NCBI GenBank assembly: GCA_011799875.1
Contig: CM022300.1
Span: 113,597,201-113,661,200 of the forward strand
DNA from: Thinopyrum elongatum
Lineage: Eukaryota; Streptophyta; Magnoliopsida; Poales; Poaceae
Direction of reading: 5' to 3'
Length of the DNA stretch: 64,000 nt
How positions within the stretch are numbered: position 1 is the first letter of the stretch; each line of letters opens with the position of its first letter. Below are positions 32,618 through 44,359 of the stretch, piece after piece. The translations under genes were made by a program, and so were the position numbers. The notes under the pieces are model-generated. The model was not told the DNA's origin. It did no database searches and saw only the letters and a list, made by a program, of their open reading frames with translations.

Positions 32618-34751
32618 TTACAGAATTACTTCAGTTACAGATAGGTGTCGAAGAAAACTTTGTGTAGTTTGTCCTGCTCCTGCCGCGACGTCGTCCACCT
32701 CACCTGAGCTACTCCATCGATAGAAGCATCCACCATACCAGACATGACGGCTCCTGACCATCTTAAGCCGCCTCAGATCTCCTTCCCTGCCGCCGGGACC
32801 CACCGCAACTGCATCACCATCATCAACTCAGCAGATGAACCTGAGTAGTACACGGGTCCACAAGAGAGGTCGCACTCTTTTTTGTTTTTGCTTATGTTAT
32901 GCATTGCTTAATATTACCTACTACTTTATCATCTTGTTCACCTCTTAGACTCCAAGTCAGGTCCAAATTAATGTTCAAACTTGAGTTTTAAAATTACTTG
33001 TGGGGCACATATCGAGGCAGCAATGAATAGTATCTCTGTCTATTATGTGGTTCACCTAGGGTATGCTTATGTTGTTCACCTTGGATGGGAAACAAATAGT
33101 AAAGCAATCATCATCTGTCTTTTTATTAAATTAAAGCTATCATCAGCCTGCTATCATTATTTTTGGATCCATCCACTGGTTGTTACCATCACTCTAGATT
33201 TCTGCATGCTCTCCTTACATAATCTCACTATATTTTTTTCGTATGCATGTCAGATATTGTACACAGTCATGCTGAACATGTAGAGAAAAAGAGAAGAGTT
33301 TTGCGCGGCAATACAATGTCATGCAGACATCGCTCCATGGTGGGTTCAATGGCAAACCCTCCCCCCCCCCTCCAGATTGTAATCCAGAGGAAGATATCTA
33401 TTCTGAGGCGGATTCAGACGCAGCTGACCACTCCTATTTACCCCCCGAGGTGTTTGCTCTAACTTGGCATGATGATGTTGGTCATATCATGCATATGTTG
33501 CCTTGCAGTGCCTACTTTTGACATCATATATGTCATCTGCTTAGTTTAGACATGTTCTGTAATGCCACATGTTTAGTTTCTATATCATATATGTGAATTA
33601 TGCAATTTCATCTCATTTAGCCAGCCATAATATATGTGAAATATGCAATGCCATCCTGTTTAACCAGGCATCATATATTTGAATGATATCTTGCCAAACC
33701 TTTTCTTCATTACATTTCCATTTGTCAACAATGTTTGTACATTCAACTACTCTTCCTGTGAATCAGCCATTTGAGTGGCTGATGGAAAAATCTGGAGTGA
33801 AAACAAGGTCTTCAGATCAGACAGTGCTACCTGTCAAAGCAGATCTCTTGCTGGGTCCCAATAGTTCCTCGGAGATGGATTCAGAGATAGATGACGAGTC
33901 CTATTCCCCCACCGAGGTGTATGCTCTAACTTGGCACGGTTATATTGCTCATATCATGCATATTGTGTTTTGCATTGCATAGTTTAGACATCATATACAC
34001 AATATTCAACATCATGTTCTTAGTTCAGACATCATATATGTGAATGACCTCTGCTTAGTATATAAATAACATATGTGAATTAAATCATGCGATCCTGATT
34101 ACTTACATAACATGTATGTGAATTATGTCATGCGAACCTGTTTACTAAAGACATCATATAATTATCTCATGCCATCCTGTTTAGTTAGTCATCATATCTT
34201 TGAATTATTTCATGCTATACTATCCAGTTTAGATAGACATCATATATGTGAAATTATGTCATGCTATCCTTTTTAGTTAAACAATATACATGTGAACTAT
34301 TTCATGCCCTCTATTTTCCACACTATCTATTGCATCTGTCTCTCATACAAGGTCTGTACATTCAACTACGTTTCTTGTTTATCAGCCATTTGAATTGGAG
34401 CGGGTGATGGCAGTATCTAGCGGAGTAAAAACGCGGTCTTCAAATTAAACAGTGCTACCTCTTGGTGGAGATAGCACCCCGGTTGTACATGCATGAGAAC
34501 CAGCCCTACCACACATAACCCAGACTCTCGCAGATTGTACCCCTACTGCGATGGACAGAGAACCAGCTTCACCCAATCTAACCCCAACCCCAGCAAATAG
34601 TAACCCAGTTCCAGTTGACACAACACCATCTCCACCACAGAGCTCCCAAACAAGAGCAGTTAGTAAGGCAACTCCAGTGCCCAAAGCGCCAGTACTACCA
34701 CGGCGAACCCCAACTCCACCAGTTAGTACACCTATTCCTGTGGATGAAGCA

Positions 34752-36164
34752 TGATAACCCACAAGTATAGGGTATCGCAACAGTTTTCGAGGGTAGAGTA
34801 TTCAACCCAAATTTATTGATTCGACACAAGGGGAGCCAAAGAATATTTGCAAGTATTAGCAGCTGAGTTGTCAATTCAACCACACCTGGAGATTAATTAT
34901 CTGCAGCAAAGTGATCAGTAGCAAAGTAGTATGGTAGTTTTGATAGTAGTAGCAATAGCAATAGTAATGGTAACAGTAATAGCAATGATTTTGTAGCAAG
35001 TGCAAGAGTAATAATAGCAGTGGCAACTTAGCAAGAACAATATGAGAGAAATTCGTAGGCATTGGATCGATGAATTCGTTGGATGATATTCATCATATAA
35101 TAGTCATAACCTAGGATGATACAGCACTAGCTCCAGTTCATAAATATAATGTAGGCATGTATTCCGTAAATAGTCATACGTGCTTATGGAAAGAACTTGC
35201 ATGACATCTTTTATCCTACCCTCCCGTGGCAGCGAGGTCCTATTGGAAACTAAGGGATATTAAGGCCTCCTTTTAATAGAGAACCGGAACAAAGCATTAA
35301 CACATGGTGAATACATGAACTCCTCAAACTACGGTCAACACCGGGAAGTGTCCCGACTATTGTCACTCCGGGGTTGCCGGATCATAAAACGTAGTAGGTG
35401 ACTATAACTTGCAAGATCGGATCTAGAACATAGATACAATGGTGATAACATAAACGGTTCAGATCTGAAATCATGGCACCCAGGCCCAAAGTGACAAGCA
35501 TTAAGCATGGCAAAGTCATAGCAACATCAATATTAGAACATAATGGATACTAGGGATCAAGCCCTAACAAAACTAACTCAATTACATGATGAATCTCATC
35601 CAACTCCTCACCGACCAGCGAGCCTATGAAGGAATTACTCACTCTCGGTGGGGAGCATCATGGATTTGGCGATGGAGAAGGGTTGGTGATGACGAAGATC
35701 GAAGATCCCCCTCTCCGGAGCCCCAAACGGACTCCAGATCTGGCCTTCCAATGAAGAACAGGAGGTGGCGGCGGCTCCATCTCGTGGAACGCAATAATTC
35801 TTTCTCCCTGATTTTTTTCTCCAAATATGTGATTTTATAGTATCAGGGTTGCAGTCTGCGGGGCCACCAGGTGGGGACAACCCACCTGGGCATGCCTGGA
35901 GGGGGGGCGCGCCCTAGTGGGTTGTGCCCACCCAGGTGCCGCCCTCCTATGGTTCTTGGCTCCAGGAATTCTCTTTTATTATATAAAAAATCCTCACGAA
36001 GTTTTGTTCCAATCCAAGAACTTTTATTTCTGCACAAAAACAACACCATGGTAGTTCTGCTGAAAACAACGTCAGTTCGGGTTAGTTTCATTCAAATCGT
36101 GCAAATTAGAGTCCAAAACAAGAGGAAAAGCGTTATGAAAATTAGATACGACGGAGACGTATCA
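34752..36164 (-). repeat. 3' LTR of the Gypsy element
   Basis: 1413 bp. On the minus strand it starts TGATACGTCTCCGTCGTATC and ends ACTTGTGGGTTATCA. It carries a GC-rich palindrome at 35868-35938 and a TATA box (CTATAAAATC) at 35840-35831. It differs from the other LTR by scattered substitutions and small indels. Confidence 0.93.
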
Positions 36165-36178
36165 ACTCCCCCAAGCTT
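36165..36178 (-). promoter_or_regulatory. Polypurine tract
   Basis: The minus strand reads AAGCTTGGGGGAGT directly before the 3' LTR, the usual plus-strand primer site. The identical word precedes the LTR at 60466. Confidence 0.8.
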
Positions 36179-38313
36179 AAACCTTTGCCTGTCCTCAAGC
36201 AATTTAGTTGATCAACTAAAAGTGAAAAATAAAAACTTTTACAAACTCTTTTGCTCTTGTTTACATAAATAAGCTTAAGTAGCACCTAGGTTTTTAGCAA
36301 AGATTATAACTAACCATGTCGACAATAACTCTTAAAAATTATATTAACTCATAACAATGGCATAATCAACTAGCGAGCAATAATAAGATATCTCAGACAA
36401 CAACACTTTGTCAAAGCAACCATGATATAATATGACAATAGTGGTATCTCACTAGCCCTTTCTGAGACCGCAAAACATAAATGCAGAGCACCTCCAAAGT
36501 TCGAGCAGCAACTAAACATTGTAATTCATGGTAGAAAAGATCCAGTCATGATACACCCAACATTAGCTATACACAATGCATGAGGATGACAATAGTGCTC
36601 TCAGGTTCTGGCACTTATTTGAGAAGGTGATGACACAACATAAAAGTAAATAGATAGTCCCTTCGCAGAGGGAAGCAGTGATTTGCAGAGGTGCCAGAGC
36701 TCAAGTTTTAAAACAGAGGTAAATGAAATTTTGAGAAATGCACCCTTCTTATTTACTTCGCGACCATTAGTTATCGGTATCATCCATGCTAAACACATTA
36801 GTGGCGGTTCCCAAGCGATAAAAGTAAAGGTTTACTCCCCCTCCACCAACAATCACACTCCATGGCTTGTCTGAAACAACGGGTGCCGTCCATACCAACA
36901 ACATTCCTGGGGGAGTTTTGTTTAATTACTTGCAATTTGAATTCGGGACTGGGAATCCCTATTACCGCCCCTCTCGTGCAAGGACGAGTGAATAAACACT
37001 CATCATGAGAATAACCCGCTTAGCATGGAAGATACTGACTACCTCCTGTCGCTCTATGAACAATCCAGGCACACAAAAAGGATATTTATTTGAAGTTTTT
37101 AGAGGTGGCACATGCAAATTTACTTAGGACGGCAGGGTAATACCGCATATAGGTAGGTATGGTGGACTCATCTGGAATAACTTGGGTTTCAGGGTTTTGA
37201 TGCACAAGTAGAATTCCCACTTAGTACAGGCGAAGGCTAGCAATTAGGTTGAGAAGCGGCCAGCTAGAGAGCGAAAATGGTCATGAACATGCATTATGCA
37301 TAAGTAACATTGGATACTAGCATGAGTAGGATATGAACACCATGAACATAAATATCATAGAGGCTATGTTGGTTTTGATTCAACTACATGCATGAACATG
37401 TGCCAAGTCAAGCCACTCGAACATTCAGAGGAGGATACCATATCATCATACGACATCACAATTATTTTAACGCAATGTTGACATCCAAGATAAAACATTA
37501 TCCACTCCTAGCTACTTAAGCATGACATGAGAAACTATAATCTCTAAGGGTCATTGTAAACATGTTTGATCATAATGAGTTGAATCATGGATACTAGGTT
37601 AAACATATTTACAAAAATAGAACAAGTTGAGTTCATACCCGTTTCTCTCTGCCACAGCCAGTTCATCAAATATCGTCATTATTGCCTTTCACTTGCACGA
37701 CCGAACGATATGAAAATAATAATAGTGCAAGAGTGCCATGGACTAAGCTGGAATCTGCAAACATTTTATTCAAAAAGAGGAAAACAAGGTAATATGGGCT
37801 CTTTGTTAAATCAACAATAATGCATATGAGAGCCACTCAACATTTTCATCGTGGTCTTCTCCTCGGTATGACTCAATGAGAAGAAATTCAGAGAAACACG
37901 CTAAAATATTTTTGGAGTTTTTGGTTTTCTGAAAGAAAGCAAATTTAAGAAAGGAAAAAAACGAGAAAAACTATTTACACGGGAGAGCTCCCAACAAGCA
38001 ACAGAAGAACAAGGAAATATTTTTGGGTTTGTTTTTTTTAAACTACAGCTAATTATACTAGAAAGAAAAAAGAAGCAGGAAATATTTTTGTATTTTCTCA
38101 AAGTTTTTTTAAACACACAAGAAGAAGGCAAGAAAATAAATCTAGCATGGATAATACAATGAAAAAGTGTGGACACCGACAACTGGAATGAAAAGTGTGA
38201 ACATGAAAGTAATGTCGGTGGAAATACGTACTCCCCCAAGATTAGGCTTTTGGCCTAACTTGGTAATTACCACTCGTAGAAGCCATGGGGTCCTATGTTG
38301 AAGTGTTGGGGAG
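36179..38313. other. Internal non-coding region of the Gypsy element
   Basis: AT-rich DNA between the extra ORF and the 3' LTR. I see no coding sequence. Confidence 0.5.
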
Positions 38314-38347
38314 CTAGCACCTGAGGGTCCCGTTTCTGAGGCTCCGC

Positions 38348-39286
38348 CTATGTCGCAGCCAGGTTGTTCCGGTAGGCGACAATGTCCTCAGGCATAATCC
38401 TGTATCCGCCCCTGGCAATAGGATCAAACAAAGCAGGTGCATGCAACGGAATAATATCACGAGTATCCTCACTAAAAACAAGGTTGTAAGGAAAATCACT
38501 AGTAGTGTACTCGCCATCAATAAATTGGTGGTGTGCCATAGCCGAGCGATCAAAATAAACCTTGGGTAAAGGATAATCATGCTGGCGTATCTGAATGTTA
38601 AAGTGACTCGCCAAGCGAGTAGCATAAATGCCACCATGTATTTTACCCTTGGATCTATTAATGTGGAGGCGACGTGCCACAATAGCTCCCAAGCTATAAG
38701 TGTCGTCGCCGTAAAGTGCACGACGTAAAACGGCAAAGTCATGCGCACTGAGTGCACCTACCTTCTCTCTAGCAAGCAGACACTTCGTAATGAATAGAGC
38801 AAAATAATGTCCAGCCGAAAAATGTAAGCTAGTGGCAGTGAAAGCCGAAACCCCTCTCTCATCCCCCACAGTCAGAGTGCTGTAAAAACCATCAAACTCT
38901 ACGGGCCTAGGCTCTACTAAATCCCCGTCAGAAGGGATCATGCATATGTCACAAAACTCAGTAAGTGGTATTTGATGGGGTTCAGCATATAAGTTAAACT
39001 GCACCTCGGGAGGATTATTCCTACTCAAGAAATGAAAGCTTTGCACAAAGGAATTTGTGAGGAGATGATACTGTTCACATTCAGCTACGATGAAGTCGGC
39101 GAGGCCGGCATTAGCAGCATACTGTGCAAACTCTTGAGGGATTCCGGCTCCCTCCATGAATGGGTTATGCGGCCACTCGCACGGCCGTACCACCGCCATT
39201 CTCCGGGTGCGGAGATCACTGTCAGACGACTCCCCAATAACTCCCTTGGAGTTCTTCTTGGAAGCAAACTTCCTAAAAATGCTCAT
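38348..39286 (-). CDS. Extra ORF of Gypsy element, Athila-ORF-like (312 residues)
   Basis: An uninterrupted frame of 312 residues starting MSIFRKFASKKNSKG. It has a basic Ser-rich start, then PCEWPHNPFMEGAGIPQEFA, FHFLSRNNPPEVQFNLY, YFALFITKCLLAREKVGALS, GDDTYSLGAIVARRL and GKIHGGIYATRLASHF. I see no signal peptide or membrane segment. The arrangement recalls the additional ORF of Athila-type Gypsy elements, but this is a tentative comparison. It lies 3' of the gag-protease remnant, behind a duplicated LTR-like promoter module (39697-39764), and is the only intact frame in the element. Its conservation amid broken gag genes is unusual. Function unknown. Confidence 0.65.
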   Translation of the reverse strand: MSIFRKFASKKNSKGVIGESSDSDLRTRRMAVVRPCEWPHNPFMEGAGIPQEFAQYAANAGLADFIVAECEQYHLLTNSFVQSFHFLSRNNPPEVQFNLYAEPHQIPLTEFCDICMIPSDGDLVEPRPVEFDGFYSTLTVGDERGVSAFTATSLHFSAGHYFALFITKCLLAREKVGALSAHDFAVLRRALYGDDTYSLGAIVARRLHINRSKGKIHGGIYATRLASHFNIQIRQHDYPLPKVYFDRSAMAHHQFIDGEYTTSDFPYNLVFSEDTRDIIPLHAPALFDPIARGGYRIMPEDIVAYRNNLAAT

Positions 39287-39655
39287 CTTTTCCTATGAGC
39301 AAAATTCTGAACTTTTTAGTCCACAAAATTTTTCTCAACAAAACTTTACAAGATTGATAGCAACTACTAATAGGGATGCATAGAGGCCATATCAAGCATT
39401 CAAACTACTTAGAACTCTAAGAATTCAACATGCAAGCTCATCTACAGCAGCACCAAGAGTCACTAATTATTCTAAATATAAACCACTAAAGCAAAAACTA
39501 ATTGGACCAATTGGAGGAGTCACATACCAAGCAACAATCCCCTGAAACAGTTTCGGAAATGGAGCTTCGAGCAAAGAGATCGAAATCCATGGGTTTGAGA
39601 GCAAGAACACGAGAGAGAGAGAGAGAGAAATGGTGATTTTTTTCTGGAGGTAGGT

Positions 39656-39764
39656 GATGATATGGAGTGAAGGGATAAGTGAGAGGGCCCACATGGGGAC
39701 CACAACCCACCAGGGCGCGCCTGGGGGTGCTGGCTCGCCCAGGTGGGTTGTGCCCACCTGGAGC
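39656..39764 (-). promoter_or_regulatory. Internal LTR-like promoter module
   Basis: The GC-rich palindrome CACAACCCACCAGGGCGCG... (39697-39764) and the AAATAAAAGTTCT word upstream of it (minus strand, near 39850) are arranged as in the LTRs of this element. A weak TATA-like CATATCATC lies at 39664-39656. The module sits about 400 bp upstream of the 312-residue ORF. Confidence 0.5.
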
Positions 39765-40076
39765 ACCTCCCTCTGATGTTATTTGCACCAAAAATTCTTA
39801 AATATTTAGAAAAAAAACCGTATTAAATTTTCAGAGCATTCTGAGAACTTTTATTTTTGGGTCATTTTTTTATTGCACGGAAAACTCAGAAAACAGGCAA
39901 GCCATGGCATTTTATTTTATTTAACTAATAAAAACAGAAAACAAAAGGTAGGGACAGAAGGTAGTGCTCACTAAATTCATCTCATACCTCTAAAAAATGA
40001 TTCATTAATAAGGTTGATCAAGTCTTATTAACAACCACTTCCGATTAGCATGAAACCGAAGAACTTTCGTAAAACA

Positions 40077-42870
40077 CTAGGTTACCTCAATGAGGATATG
40101 AATGTCCCCAACAATAAGCATTTCACATTTCTTTTTGGCAGTAGGTAGAGGTAGTTGAAAACTTCCAATAGTGATAGTAGGAGATTTTTCAATAACATTA
40201 ATACCATTCACTTGGAATTGTTTCTTCGAAAAGTGCACCGTATGCTCATTACCATTGATATGAAAACTGACCTTGCTTTTATTCCAATCAATAACAGCCC
40301 CTGCAGTATTCAAGAAGGGTCTACCGAGGATAATCAACATGTTGTCGTCCTCGGGCATCTCAAGTATAATAAATTCAGTTAAGATAGTAACATTAGCAAC
40401 AACAACGGGCACATCCTCACAAATACCGATAGGTATGGCAGTTGATTTATCAGCCATTTACAAAGATATTTCAGTAGGTGTGAGTTTATTCAAATCAAGT
40501 CTTTTAAATAAAGAGAAATGCATAACACTAACACCTGCTCCTAAATCACACAAAGCGGTTTTCACATAGTTTCTTTTGATGGAGCAAGGTATAGTTGGTA
40601 TTCCCGGATCTCCAAGTTTTTTAGGTACTCCATCCTTAAAAGTATAATTAGGAAGCATGGTGTATATTTCAGCTTTCGGTCTTTTTCTCTTATTGGTGAT
40701 GATGTGTTTCGTGTACTTTGCATAAGGAGGCATTTTTAAGATATCAGTCAAGCGAGTACGCAAAAAGACTGGCCTCAGCATTTCAGCAAAGCGTTCAAAT
40801 TCTTCTTCATCTTTCTTTTTGGTTGACTTAGGTGGAAAGGGCATAGTTTTTTGAACCCACGGTTCTCTTTCCCTACCATGTTTTCTAGCAACAAAGTCTC
40901 TTTTATCATATCTTTTATTCTTGGCTTGTGGGTTATAAAGATCAGCTACTGGTTCTATCTCAACATCATTATCTGGTTCTTTATTATTTGTTTGAGTGTC
41001 TTCATGAACCTCATCATTGTCTTTTTCATTATCAGAGGGTGAGTGTTCATTACCAGATTGAGTTTCAGCATCAGAGATAGAGACTTCATTATCATTATCA
41101 GGAGGTTTTTCAACTTCAGGTTCACTAGAGGCACGCAAAGTCCTATCATTTTTCTTCTTCTTTTTCTTTTTAGAAGGACTAGGTACATCAGTATCAACTC
41201 TTTGAAGGTCTTGTTCAATTCTTTTTGGGTGTCCCTCAGGATAAAGTGGTTCCTGAGTCATTCTACCTCCTCTAGTCGTTACTCTAACAGCATGATCATT
41301 GATATTATTATTCATTTCATCAAGCAACTCTCTTTGAGATTTAGCAACTTGTTCTAATTGAGTTTGAACCATAGAAGCATGCTTTCCTACACCTCTAACA
41401 TCATTTGAGATTCTAAATAACAAGACACTCAAGCGAGCAATCATATTAGAATTGTATTTCAACTGTTTCATAACATTTGCATTGAAGTGATCTTGTTTTC
41501 TAATGTAATTATCAAACTCATAAAGGCATTGACTAGGATGCTTATTATAAGGAATATCACCTTCATCGAACTTCAGCAAAGAATTTACCTCTACCACCTT
41601 AGGTGGTGGCGGTGTTTCGAGCCCATGTATTTCTTCGATAGGTGGTAAATTTTTTACATCCTCAGTTTTAATACATTTTTCCTTCATAGATTTCTTTACC
41701 TCTTGCATATCTTCAGGACTGAGATATAAGATACCCCTCTTCTTCAAAGTAGGTTTGAGTGGTGGTTCGGGAAGAGTCCAATCATCATAATTTTTCAATA
41801 TGTTATTCAATAATTCTTCAGCTTGTTCAACAGTTCGCTCCCTGAAAACACAACCAACACAACTATCTAGGAAGTCCCTAGAAGCATCGGTTAGTCCATT
41901 ATAGAAGATATCAAGTATTTCATTTTTCTTAAGAGGATGATCAGGCAAAGCATTAAGCAATTGGAGAAGCCTCCCCCAAGCTTGTGGGAGACTCTCTTCT
42001 TCAATTTGCGCAAAGTTAAATATTTCCTGTAAGGCAGCTTGTTTCTTATGAGCAGGAAAATATTTTTCAGAGAAGTAATAAATCATATCGTGGGGACTAC
42101 GCACACAACCAGGAGCAAGAGTATTGTACCAAGCCTAGCATCACCCTTTAATGAGAATGGAATAATTTGAGAATATAATAGTAGCGAATCTTCTCATCAT
42201 GAGCAGAAAGGGTGGCTATGTCATTCAACTTAGTAAGATGTGCCACAATAGTTTCAGTTTCATAACCATGGAAAGGATCAGATTCAACCAAAGTAATCAA
42301 CTCTGGGTCGACAGAGAATTCATAATCCTTATCATCAACAAAGATAGGTGAAGTAGCAAACTTAGGATCACATTTCATTCTAGCATTCAAAGTCTTTTCT
42401 TTATACTTGCATAATTATTTTTCCAGATCATCTCTATCCTTACAAGCAAGAATGTCTCTAGTTGTCTCCTCATCCATAACATAACCTTCCGGTACCTTTG
42501 GCAATTCATATCTAGGAGAACTAGGTCTAATAGGTGTTTCAAGATTTTCAGTTTCAAGCTCTTCATCAGTTTCAACAATTTCATCAGTTTCAGCATTCTC
42601 AAAAGCCTTAGTTCTAGCAAGTTGTTCATCAAGAAATTCACCTAGTGGCACATTATCATCAAGCAAGGTACTAGGATCATCATGAGTAGCATTCATAGCA
42701 AAAGTAGCATCATCAATAACTTGCGACATATCAGAATTGATAGCATGTGGTGGTGTTGCAAGTCTACTTATAACAGAAGGTGAATCTAAAGCGGAGCTGG
42801 ATGGCAGTTCCTTACCACCCCTCGTCTTAGAGGGAAAAATCTTAGTCTTAGCATCCTTCAGATTCTTCAT
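40077..42870 (-). pseudogene. Gypsy gag and aspartic protease region, broken
   Basis: The Gag precursor forms the virus-like particle; the protease would cleave it. From 42870 the frame starts MKNLKDAKTKIFPSKTRGG and has DEETTRDILACKDRDDLEK. After a stop near 42415 it continues KTLNARMKCDPKFATSPIF. A 1-bp loss near 42150 shifts the frame, then 42104-40458 is a long gag frame (EKYFPAHKKQAALQEIFNF, QAWGRLLQLLNALPDHPL) reaching the protease segment TALCDLGAGVSVM. A stop at 40460-40458 separates it from LIILGRPFLNTAGAVIDW, the protease C-terminal part. The catalytic Asp region reads CDLGAG. I see no zinc knuckle. The gene is non-functional as it stands. Confidence 0.8.
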
Positions 42871-42919
42871 AGTGATAATTTGATAATAATCCCAAGTGAC
42901 TCAACAAATATAGCTATGC

Positions 42920-42937
42920 TCCCCGGCAACGGCGCCA
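42920..42937 (-). promoter_or_regulatory. tRNA-Asp primer binding site
   Basis: The plus strand reads TCCCCGGCAACGGCGCCA, the 3' end expected of plant tRNA-Asp, so on the minus strand the site would pair with it. It is 11 bases from the 5' LTR. Confidence 0.85.
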
Positions 42938-42948
42938 GAAAAAGGTCT

Positions 42949-44354
42949 TGATAACCCACAAGTATAGGGGATCGCAACAGTTTTCGAGGGTAGAGTATTC
43001 AACCCAAATTTATTGATTCGACACAAGGGGAGCCAAAGAATATTTGCAAGTATTAGCAGCTGAGTTGTCAATTGAACCACACCTGGAGATTAATTATCTG
43101 CAGCAAAGTGATCAGTATCAAAGTAGTATGGTAGTTTTGATAGTAGTAGCAACAGCAATAGTAACGGTAACAGTAATAGCAATGATTTTGTAGCAAGTGC
43201 AAGAGTAACAATAGCAGTGGCAACTTAGCAAGAACAATATGAGAGAAATTCATAGGCATTGGATCGGTGAATTTGTTGGATGATATTCATCATATAACAG
43301 TCATAACCTAGGACGATACAGCACTAGCTCCATTTCATAAATGTAATGTAGGCATGTATTCCAGTCATACGTGCTTATGGAAAGAACTTGCATGACATCT
43401 TTTCTCCTACCCTACCGTGGCAGCGGGGTCCTATTGGAAACTAAGGGATATTAAGGCCTCCTTTTAATAGAGAACCAGAACAAAGCATTAACTCATAGTG
43501 AATACATGAACTCCTCAAACTACGGCCATCACCGGGAAGTGTCCCGACTATTGTCACTCCGGGGTTGCCGGATCATAACACGTAGTAGGTGACTATAACT
43601 TGCAAGATCGGATCTAGAACATAGATATAATGGTGATAACATAAACGGTTCAGATCTGAAATCAGGGCACTCGGGCTCAAAGTGACAAGCATTAAGCATG
43701 GCAAAGTCATAGCAACATCAATCTCAGAACATAATGGATACTAGGGATCAAGCCCTAGCAAAACTAACTCGATTACATGATGAATCTCATCCAACTCCTC
43801 ACTGACCAGTGAGCCTACGAAGGAATTACTCACTCCCGGTGGGGAGCATCATGGAATTGGCGATGGAGAAGGGTTGGTGATGACGAAGATCGAAGATCCC
43901 CCTCTTCGGAGCCCCAAACGGACTCCAGATCTGGCCTCCCAATGAAGAACAGGAGGTGGCGGTGGCTCCATCTTGTGGAACGCGATAATTCTTTCTCCCT
44001 GATTTTTTCTCCAAATATGTGATTTTATAGTATCAGGGTTGAAGTCTGCGGGGCCACCAGGTGGGGACAACCCACCTGGGCGCGCCTAGAGGGGGGGCGC
44101 GCCCTGGTGGGTTGTGCCCACCCAGGTGCCCCCCTCCTATGGTTCTTGGCTCCAGAAATTCTCTTTTATTATATAAAAAATCCTCATGAAGTTTCGTTCC
44201 AATCCGAGAGCTTTTATTTCTGCACAAAAACAACACCATGGTAGTTCTGCTGAAAACAGCGTCAGTCCGGGTTAGTTTCATTCAAATCGTGCAAATTAGA
44301 GTCCAAAACAAGAGGAGAAGCATTAGGAAAAGTAGATACGACGAAGACGTATCA
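42949..44354 (-). repeat. 5' LTR of the Gypsy element
   Basis: 1406 bp, paired with 34752-36164. Palindrome at 44058-44128 and TATA box CTATAAAATC at 44030-44021. The 3' flank is the AAGCA duplication. Confidence 0.93.
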
Positions 44355-44359
44355 AAGCA

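Larger units (their letters stand above)
30900..34746 (+). pseudogene. CACTA C Ptta/En-Spm (TNPA-like) gene, 5' part
   Basis: This is the 5' half of the plus-strand gene completed at 44360-45920. A likely first coding exon is 31095-31219 (Met-Ile-Ala..., ending APPKR before GTTGTACAC). Two diverged copies of that exon end lie at 32172 (ATPKR/GTTGTACAC) and 32868 (PQER/GTCGCAC), so the 5' exon has been copied. Acidic exon pairs follow at about 33390-33490 and 33850-33950 (SEADSDAADHSYLPPEVFAL; SEMDSEIDDESYSPTEVYAL). The last piece, from about 34500, is Pro/Thr-rich and is cut at 34746 by the Gypsy element. The stops present, and the uncertain exon choice, mean the full protein cannot be given. 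Confidence 0.5.
34752..44354 (-). mobile_element. Complete Gypsy LTR element, non-autonomous
   Basis: The LTRs are 34752-36164 and 42949-44354, both TG...CA. The 5-bp target duplication is AAGCA (34747-34751 and 44355-44359). The minus-strand orientation follows from the tRNA-Asp primer site next to the right LTR and the purine tract next to the left LTR. It contains gag and protease remnants and an extra ORF. No reverse transcriptase, RNase H or integrase is visible in the internal 6.8 kb, so it would depend on another element. It interrupts the Ptta-type gene of CACTA C. Confidence 0.93.

Noticed and set aside
34445..34780. Minus-strand Gly/Val-rich frame near the left Gypsy LTR
   Set aside because: It is the complement of the Pro/Thr-rich exon of the TNPA-like gene and crosses the LTR junction.
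40851..41357. Plus-strand frames rich in Phe/Ile/Leu
   Set aside because: They are the reverse complement of the Lys/Asp/Glu-rich gag frame.
42920..42937. Partial tRNA-Asp gene
   Set aside because: Only the 3' 18 bases match, at the place expected for a primer binding site; there is no cloverleaf.
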